Of a DNA stretch of 64,000 bases, positions 57,755 to 64,000 are shown piece by piece (within the stretch, counting starts at the first letter, position 1; the number at the start of each line of letters is the position of its first letter). Where the stretch lies: positions 4,526,001 to 4,590,000 of the forward strand of contig NC_079232.1 of the NCBI RefSeq assembly GCF_028502605.1, given 5' to 3'. Made by a program: the position numbers and the translations under genes. Source of the stretch: Trichoderma breve. Its lineage: Eukaryota; Ascomycota; Sordariomycetes; Hypocreales; Hypocreaceae. The notes below the pieces were generated by a model, which was given only the letters and a program-made list of their open reading frames with translations, was not told the DNA's origin and made no database searches.

Positions 57755-59576
57755 ATGTCGTCACACGAGACGACTGATGGCGAAAATGGGAGACACAGAC
57801 TAACCCAGCTGCTCTCAGTCAATCATTTTCGCATCAAGCGCCAAGCGCACAACATCAGCCGCCAAGGCACCGAGGCATGGAATCCCTTCCGACACGTATC
57901 GTGGAAGCCCAAGCGCGCCGAGACATGGAACGGCGGCCGTCTCGAGGCTCAGACCGAGGGCGACGGTGAAGATCTGACACATGCCGCCACCTCACCTTAC
58001 CCGACCAGTGGTGGCGTGAGAGATATCTCGACCTCCGGAACAGGCCAAGGCACCGAGGACGCTGCTGGCAAGCAGGTGAGCGAAGACAGCCACGACATTC
58101 CGCTCATCGAACGGAATTCGTTGCGCAATCGCAAGGGAGAACAGGATGGCACGAACGAACAGTTACGGGTCGACGACCCTGAAACCAGCAAGACCAAGAA
58201 GCCTCAAAAGGAGGGTGGTTTCATCCGCCATGTCTACCCCAAGGAGCCCTTTACCGTGGCCAACCAGATCCAGCGAACGTTCCTGAGCTCATGGATCAAC
58301 CTGCTGCTTCTCGCTGCCCCGGTCGGTATCGCGATAAACTACATCCCTGCCGTCGACCGCAAAGCAGTCTTTGTCGTCAACTTCCTGGCCATCGTCCCAC
58401 TCGCCTCTATCCTGGGCTTCGCAACCGAAGAAATCGCCCTGCGAACCGGTGAGACTCTCGGAGGTCTTCTTAACGCCACCTTTGGTAATGCCGTCGAACT
58501 CATCGTAGCCATCCTTGCCCTTGTCGACGGTAAGGTCGCCATCGTCCAGACCTCTCTTATCGGCTCCATTCTCTCCAACTTGTTGCTTGTCATGGGATTC
58601 TGCTTCTTCTTTGGCGGTCTGGGTCGCCCCGAGCAAAACTTCAACAAGACTGTGGCCCAGACGGCCGCCTCCATGTTGGCTCTGGCCGCAGCCTCGGTCA
58701 TTGTCCCTACTGTCTTCGACGCTGCCGCCAACACGCCCACCGACAAGGTCGCCAAGCTGTCTCGCGGCACTGCCGTCATCCTGCTTGTCGTCTATGGCGC
58801 CTATCTGTTCTTCCAGCTCAAGACCCACCAGGAGGTATTTGCGACCCCGAGCGAAAAGGTAGAGCGCAAGCCGTTCCGTAGCACTTCCAAGGCGAACATC
58901 AAATCAGGCCTAGCATCCAGCGCTCAAGTGGGCAGTATCATGATCGACACCGACAACGGGCGACACATGGCCAACATTTCTGAGAACAAAGTGGAAGAGG
59001 AGGAAGAGGAGGAGGAGCCTCAGTTGCACTTTTGGGTGGCCATTGCTACTCTTGCTGCCTCCACCGCCATCATTGCCCTTTGCGCCGAGTACATGGTTGA
59101 TTCCATCGATGCCATCACCCAGAACGGCGCCCTCTCCGAGGAGTTTGTTGGTCTTATTCTGCTTCCCATTGTCGGCAACGCCGCTGAGCACGTTACTGCC
59201 GTCACCGTCGCCGTAAAGGACAAGATGGACCTGGCCATTGGTGTTGCCGTCGGATCTAGTATGCAAGTCGCCTTGTTCCTCATCCCCATGCTGGTTGTTA
59301 TCGGCTGGGGTATGGGTAACGACGAGATGAACCTGAGTTTCGACACCTTCCAGGTCGCCGTCATGTTTGTCGCTGTCCTGCTTGTCAACTACCTCATTGG
59401 CGATGGAAAGAGCCACTGGTTAGAAGGCTGGCTTTTGATGTGTTTGTACGCAATCATTGCAGTTTGCGCATTCTGTAAGTTTCACCACAGCTCAAGACAT
59501 ATATCAAGAGAATCTTGGTTGCTAACATAAATCTTTAGTTTATCCCGATCAAGACACCGGAGCCGAGTCGGGTTAA
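57755..59576 (+). CDS. Vacuolar Ca2+/H+ exchanger (CAX/Vcx1 family)
   Basis: Exons 57755-59474 and 59539-59576 encode 585 residues; the last exon is 12 codons plus stop. A hydrophilic N-terminal region of about 165 residues precedes two sets of transmembrane helices separated by an acidic run (EEEEEEEE). The two alpha repeats are conserved: GNAVELIVAILALVDGK and GNAAEHVTAVTVAVKDKMD, with the Glu residues that bind calcium. CAX proteins in the vacuolar membrane use the proton gradient to store calcium. Fungi usually carry several paralogues, so I cannot say which yeast-like role (Vcx1) this one fills. The long N-terminus resembles the autoinhibitory regions of plant CAX proteins, but that is only an analogy. 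Confidence 0.95.
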
Positions 59577-60476
59577 GAAAATAAAGAAAAATCTGTTGCA
59601 TTCGTTTTTGTTTTCTCTCTATTTTCTCTTGATACCACTCACATTTGCTCTTTTAATTTTTTTTCGTCTTCTGCATACAGCAAATTATTTGCCTCGGATT
59701 TTTAATGCCTGTTGGAGGATTTATGAAGATACACACCTTTTTACGGACCAAAAAGAAAAAAATCAACGCGAGAAAAAAAAATTCTAACGGTTGCATTTCA
59801 CACAAAACTTCAAAACGATTGTTACCTTTACCTTAGATCGGAATCCCCCCGGATATACTACCTACCTTTATCGTTGTGTAGCGGCCAGCATTTTTTCTGC
59901 GGCGGAGAAAAAAAATACGAATTTTTCATTGTTTCTTCTTACTTCGATGTACTTATTTCATGACGTACACACGAAAAACACTTTTTTTGCACATATAAAG
60001 ACAAAGATCCAGGACCAACACGACGCATTTTTGTGCTTTTTTATTAGCCTTTTTTATTACTATTACTATGATGGCTTTGCTTTTTTTTTTTTTTTTTTTG
60101 AGATGGATATGAAAGGGATGGGGGCTTTATTGTTTGAGTAGTTTTATTATTTTATGAAATGGCATGGAAATTTTACAAGTTGTTTTGAGTAGAGCTGGGT
60201 AGTGGTAGTTTGATATACCATGAATGCCTTAGAGAATGACAAGGAAAAATAATTGGCTTTTTACTCTTGATTCTTTGACACATGGAACTTATGAATAATG
60301 AGAGGATTTTATTGATTCCTTTTTGACTTGATTTCTAGTCACGACAAGATTCTCTCCAAGAAAAAAGAAACCGATAGATGTATATATACATGACATTCAT
60401 TACATTACTCCTCATTCCTAATATCTCTCAACTTACATAGACAACTAAATCCACTCACTCGGTAAATCATCACAGC
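59577..60476. other. Convergent 3' region between the exchanger gene and IML1
   Basis: About 900 bp, strongly AT-rich, with T and A runs including T19 at 60081-60099. It probably contains both 3' untranslated regions. No gene is supported. Confidence 0.55.
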
Positions 60477-63400
60477 TCATTTCTTAGATCCTAACCCCAT
60501 GCCATCAAATTGCACACTTCCCCTCCTCAAAAACATCATCGGGCTACCAATCCTCAGCGCCGCCGCCGCCGGCCCTCCCCCATCCAAAGATGCTAAAACG
60601 CCCGGCGGCAGGCCCAACGACGGGATGCTCGCCTCAGGCACGGCCTCCAAGCCCGGTGGACCGGCCGCCGCGGCGACGGCGGGCGTGCCCTCGATGTGCT
60701 GGGCCTTTTCTAGCGTCTCCTTGTAAAACGCCTCGAGGGCGGCGGCATCGGAACAGAATGCCTCGAGCTCTTCCTTGATGGCCTCGGGCTCGCCAAGATG
60801 AGCTGTGGGGTTGGTGGAGGAATGGAACTGATGATGCTGGCTCGAGCTTTTGCCCACGGGGCTGTCGCTGGTCGGGCCGGACATGTTGACAGCCTTGATG
60901 CTGGGCGAGTAGTGGTGGTATGGATGGTGATAGTGGTGGTGATGCTGGTGTTGATGTATCCCACCGTGGTGATGGTGCTGCAGGTGCCCCTGATGAGCAG
61001 CATGATGCATCGAGGAGCCCGCCATGACTGATTCCGAGAGGTTGAAGGAGTCGTACGAGGGTACTCGTGGGCCGATTCCGTCCGTTAAGCGACGAGGCGG
61101 CTCCATCGGGGCCATGTTCCGTGCCGCGGCCTCTCTCTCCTTCACAGCTCTTCTGCCGTACAGCCTGTTTGCCAACACGATGAAGTTGCCATCATCCGTC
61201 ACCTGGGCGAGAAGGACTCCCGAGCGATGAATGTACTGCGTGTATCTGTAATCCGGACGCCCCCAAGAGTAGATAATGTCTACATTGCTGGGATAATTCG
61301 AGGCCGCCTCGATATCGAGCACAAAGTCAAAGTGCCGCAGTATAGATTTTTGATAAAAGTGCTTCGTCGGGACCGTCTGCGGTCCCAGAGAGTTTGGATC
61401 GTAAAACGTCTCGGGCTGCTTGTCGGGTGGCTGGACCGCAAGCTTGATGGGGAATGGCTTACGGAAGGGATTGACCTCCGTGATGCCGCTGGACTCCCTT
61501 ATGGGGACCTCGACGAGGCGAAGGCCGTACTGGCTAGCCTCGCGCTCCCAAACATCGACAGCGTCTTCCACGAGCTTGGCTGTTGCGTTCATCCAGTCGA
61601 TCCTCACGTGGTAGCAGTTGTCTGGGTTGTGAAGGCGGTCGTAGTGTAGGTCAATCCGTTCAGGGCGATATGACCTCTTCCTAGGATCCACATCGTATTT
61701 GATGACCTTGCTGAGGATAACCTTGGGGCGACTCTTGGCTATATGTGCTGACGACAGCGTGGGAGTGCTGGTCAGTGATGACGGCGAGTGATCTTCATGT
61801 ACCGATCTTCTACCCGAGCCCATGGACGACTCCGTCATGGGTGTCAAGGGCAGGGGATTTTCCTTCTTCTTGCTGCCGAACCAGCCCGACGAGTGTTTCG
61901 CAAACTCAGGGGCGAACTGGTAAAAGTAATTACCGTCTCGGAAACGGTGTCGTCTTTCGACGTGCACAAAAAGCCCCTTAGACTTTTCTTTGTCCTTCTC
62001 CTTCTCCTTTTCTTTTTCAGACACATCCTTGTCTTTGCCTTTAGGCTCTTCCGGTACCATCAGAGCATTGCCTAAATCTTCTGCGTCTTCACGCGTCTCG
62101 AGATCATCAAAGTTCTCCAATAGCCACGTTGTCATATCAGACCCGAGGAAAGAGTGATAATGCAAACGAAGATGCCAGCGGCGGTTCCGCAGAGGCACGC
62201 CGCCCTGTTCCACTGGCTGCTGCATAGCTTCGGCCAAGACAGAAAAGTTCAAGTTGGATTTTTCAAATCGGTCTTTCCTCGATACGAGCTGATGCTTCTT
62301 ACTCATGCCGCCCTCGAGGCCCTCGATTAGGGGTAGTGTTTCCAGCTCAGCTGCAATGACAACGGACGGATCCTCTGTCTTGTAGACAATATCCAGAGGA
62401 CTACGGTCCAGCTGCCTGCGCCCTCTGGCAGTTTGGAACCGGCGTTCCGATGGCGGTATGTAGCGATTCTTCTGCCACAGCTGTGCCAACCGCTTGATGC
62501 CCTCTATCCTGATTTCTTCAGGATATAGACCGTTTTGGGTCCTGGGCACCGAAGGATTGTGGGCGACCAGTGGGATGAGGACGAATCGGGCCCTCCAGAA
62601 GCGCAGGCTCTCCATCATTTCATCGTGATGACCCGCAGCGTACGAATCAATCATGTTCCAGTTACGGTCGGGCCTTGGAATCGATAGCAGTTCTATATGT
62701 CGGGCCTCATAGTCTGTATCAAACAGCGTTCGGATGGCCGGCTTGTACATGGGAGAGAATCCCTCTGGCAATCCTGACATGTCTGCCGTGGGTTTTCTAA
62801 TGTAGATGTTGACTTCTACCTCAGTCCCATTTACGCATGAGAGCTGATGAATAATGTTGCCGACAGACATGAATATACTCGTGCCGTCTTCAAGAACTTG
62901 GTCACGCGAGAATATGTCTCCGAGCTTGATCACCTTTTGGCCAAATGCTCTCGCCACGGCTGGACCAACTACCACCTGAAATCCTTGTGAAAATCGGAGA
63001 CTAATCAGCTCGCTGATAAATTCTTGTCGAGTCTTTGGTTCTTCGTCATCGTCTGCGTTTTGATCCACGTTGTAAGGGTGCCTCTGATACTCGGTATCGA
63101 ACTGGGCTCTAGTAGGAAAGTATTCAGTCGTCAATGGAACTGCAGCGGGGCAGCAGAGGGCTTTCCATTTCTGTATTTTCATCTCGGAGATGCGAGGAAA
63201 GATGTGCTGCCAGCGCGTGTACAAGTTGGCCGCGTCTATCTGATTCTTCTCTGGATCAGATGGATTCAACAACACCAGCCAAGGACTGATTGCCGAAGAT
63301 GGCGAAACCGTCACAGGAGGCTCCGGTGTCACGCCAACTCCTGCACGAAGTTTGCTCAGGACGACTTTGTGATCTTCCGTGCGGAACATGTTTTGATACA

Positions 63401-64000
63401 ACTCGCTGTCATCTTCGGGACTGTCACCATGAGCGCGGGATATTGAAGTATGTGCAGGTGTTCCCGCTTTTAGGTTGTACAAATGCATATCGTGACGATT
63501 CGACCCGTTTTTCTTCAGGATGGGGATGCTTGGCGTTGATGACATTCTCACCATTTCAGGATCAGTCGTCTCCGGCTTGAGCCTGTTAACTGAGAATGGC
63601 GATTGGCTTCGGATTGTTTGCGGAGTGGACGGCCTCAAATCTGGACGTGACCGAGGAGTTGGTGGTGCGTTTGACTTGGTAACGGCTGCATTGACAGTTT
63701 CTGCTTTCACTTCGGCTGCTGCAATCTTTGGAGCTGCTATGCCAAATCCTCGGTGCCCAAGACTGATTTGTTTCATAAATTTGGGCTGTTTTGACGACGA
63801 AGATGAAGATGAAGACACCTTCGTAACGGCCGGCAGTGGTAATTGCTGTGTAGAAGGCGATTCTTTCAGAGGTAGCGGATCTGGTAGTTTTCGCTTTGAG
63901 AACATGTTCGGTTTCTCCATCTCTGCTTGGTTCATGGAGAGCTTCCTAGCCGAAGGGACATTATTGAATAATTTCTTTTCTGGGAGAGAAGAGCCCAGGA
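60477..64000 (-). CDS. IML1: IML1/DEPDC5, GATOR1/SEACIT subunit (5' part outside window)
   Basis: The open frame runs from the stop at 60477 to the right edge without a stop, so the ATG at 63935 is internal and about 1173 C-terminal residues are visible. Blocks typical of Iml1 include SPWLVLLNPSDPEKN, QKWKALCCPAAVPLTTEYFP and FQVVVGPAVARAF. A DEP domain (HYHSFLGSDMTTWLLENFDD to FRDGNYFYQFAPEF) is followed by the C-terminal region with YDVDPRKRSYRPER, HYDRLHNPDNCYHVRIDW and IIYSWGRPDYRYTQYIHR. A His-rich run (GHLQHHHHGGIHQHQHHHHY) lies near the end. IML1 with Npr2 and Npr3 is the GTPase-activating complex for Gtr1/RagA, shutting down TORC1 at the vacuole when amino acids are short. Confidence 0.93.
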   Translation of the reverse strand, partial: LGSSLPEKKLFNNVPSARKLSMNQAEMEKPNMFSKRKLPDPLPLKESPSTQQLPLPAVTKVSSSSSSSSKQPKFMKQISLGHRGFGIAAPKIAAAEVKAETVNAAVTKSNAPPTPRSRPDLRPSTPQTIRSQSPFSVNRLKPETTDPEMVRMSSTPSIPILKKNGSNRHDMHLYNLKAGTPAHTSISRAHGDSPEDDSELYQNMFRTEDHKVVLSKLRAGVGVTPEPPVTVSPSSAISPWLVLLNPSDPEKNQIDAANLYTRWQHIFPRISEMKIQKWKALCCPAAVPLTTEYFPTRAQFDTEYQRHPYNVDQNADDDEEPKTRQEFISELISLRFSQGFQVVVGPAVARAFGQKVIKLGDIFSRDQVLEDGTSIFMSVGNIIHQLSCVNGTEVEVNIYIRKPTADMSGLPEGFSPMYKPAIRTLFDTDYEARHIELLSIPRPDRNWNMIDSYAAGHHDEMMESLRFWRARFVLIPLVAHNPSVPRTQNGLYPEEIRIEGIKRLAQLWQKNRYIPPSERRFQTARGRRQLDRSPLDIVYKTEDPSVVIAAELETLPLIEGLEGGMSKKHQLVSRKDRFEKSNLNFSVLAEAMQQPVEQGGVPLRNRRWHLRLHYHSFLGSDMTTWLLENFDDLETREDAEDLGNALMVPEEPKGKDKDVSEKEKEKEKDKEKSKGLFVHVERRHRFRDGNYFYQFAPEFAKHSSGWFGSKKKENPLPLTPMTESSMGSGRRSVHEDHSPSSLTSTPTLSSAHIAKSRPKVILSKVIKYDVDPRKRSYRPERIDLHYDRLHNPDNCYHVRIDWMNATAKLVEDAVDVWEREASQYGLRLVEVPIRESSGITEVNPFRKPFPIKLAVQPPDKQPETFYDPNSLGPQTVPTKHFYQKSILRHFDFVLDIEAASNYPSNVDIIYSWGRPDYRYTQYIHRSGVLLAQVTDDGNFIVLANRLYGRRAVKEREAAARNMAPMEPPRRLTDGIGPRVPSYDSFNLSESVMAGSSMHHAAHQGHLQHHHHGGIHQHQHHHHYHHPYHHYSPSIKAVNMSGPTSDSPVGKSSSQHHQFHSSTNPTAHLGEPEAIKEELEAFCSDAAALEAFYKETLEKAQHIEGTPAVAAAAGPPGLEAVPEASIPSLGLPPGVLASLDGGGPAAAALRIGSPMMFLRRGSVQFDGMGLGSKK

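Noticed and set aside
1..64000. Transposons, CRISPR arrays, prophage or viral insertions
   Set aside because: No transposase, reverse transcriptase or integrase motifs, no terminal repeats and no spaced repeat arrays were seen. The RdRP is of the cellular DxDGD type, not a viral polymerase.

Overview
The window is nuclear DNA of a filamentous ascomycete. Protein genes are cut by short introns (about 45-120 nt, GT..AG with CTAAC-like branch points), ORFs are GC-rich and well separated, and the gene set is eukaryotic: proteasome RPN1, RIO2, condensed Ras1 locus, Pol I subunit RPA12, cohesin loader SCC2, IML1. A family-3-style gene silencing RdRP and tandem zinc-cluster proteins suggest Pezizomycotina, probably Sordariomycetes/Hypocreales (for example a Trichoderma relative). 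That placement is inference from gene style, not from a search.

Layout. 1-7 kb: 3' part of an MSSP/RBMS-type RNA-binding protein gene (+), RIO2 kinase (-) and RPN1 (+), with RIO2 and RPN1 divergent. 7-12.4 kb: an OPT-family transporter (-) and 5-formyltetrahydrofolate cyclo-ligase (+). 12.5-18.9 kb: a reconstructed single gene (-) that encodes a eukaryotic RNA-dependent RNA polymerase followed in frame by an SF1 (UPF1/Hrr1-like) helicase, divergent from a small NadR/Ttd14-like P-loop ATPase (+). 20.6-24 kb: Mtr10/transportin-SR karyopherin (+). 25.4-30.8 kb: a GNAT-like protein and two overlapping cysteine-rich zinc-cluster ORFs (+). 32.4-33.4 kb: Ras1 (-), with a 7.3-kb stretch upstream in which I see no convincing gene. 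40.7-47 kb: a dense housekeeping block with a MoCF/CinA-type protein (-), GMF (+), NBP35 (-), tRNA-Gln(CUG) (-), deoxyhypusine hydroxylase (+) and RPA12 (-). 47.6-53.3 kb: SCC2/Mis4 (+). After 4.4 kb of gene-free sequence come a vacuolar Ca2+/H+ exchanger (+) and the 3' part of IML1 (-), which runs off the right edge.

Functional themes. Most genes are conserved housekeeping functions: translation and ribosome biogenesis (RIO2, DOHH, RPA12, tRNA-Gln, NBP35, which is needed for cytosolic Fe-S proteins), protein turnover (RPN1), nuclear transport (MTR10), signalling (RAS1, IML1) and chromosome cohesion (SCC2). The most unusual locus is the RdRP-helicase fusion. It places in one polypeptide two activities that in fission yeast are separate subunits (Rdp1 and Hrr1) of the RNA-directed RNA polymerase complex. 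The junction intron is also peculiar: if it is retained, the reading frame splits into an RdRP with its own stop and a helicase with its own ATG, overlapping by 14 nt.

Other notable points are a GC-AG intron directly after the start codon of the GMF gene, an 18-nt microexon that carries the core of the MoCF signature, a dispersed GTAC-spaced motif in the long intergenic regions, and an OPT transporter that lacks the usual NPG motif. All exon boundaries were derived by reading splice signals and keeping frame and family conservation; no transcript data were available.
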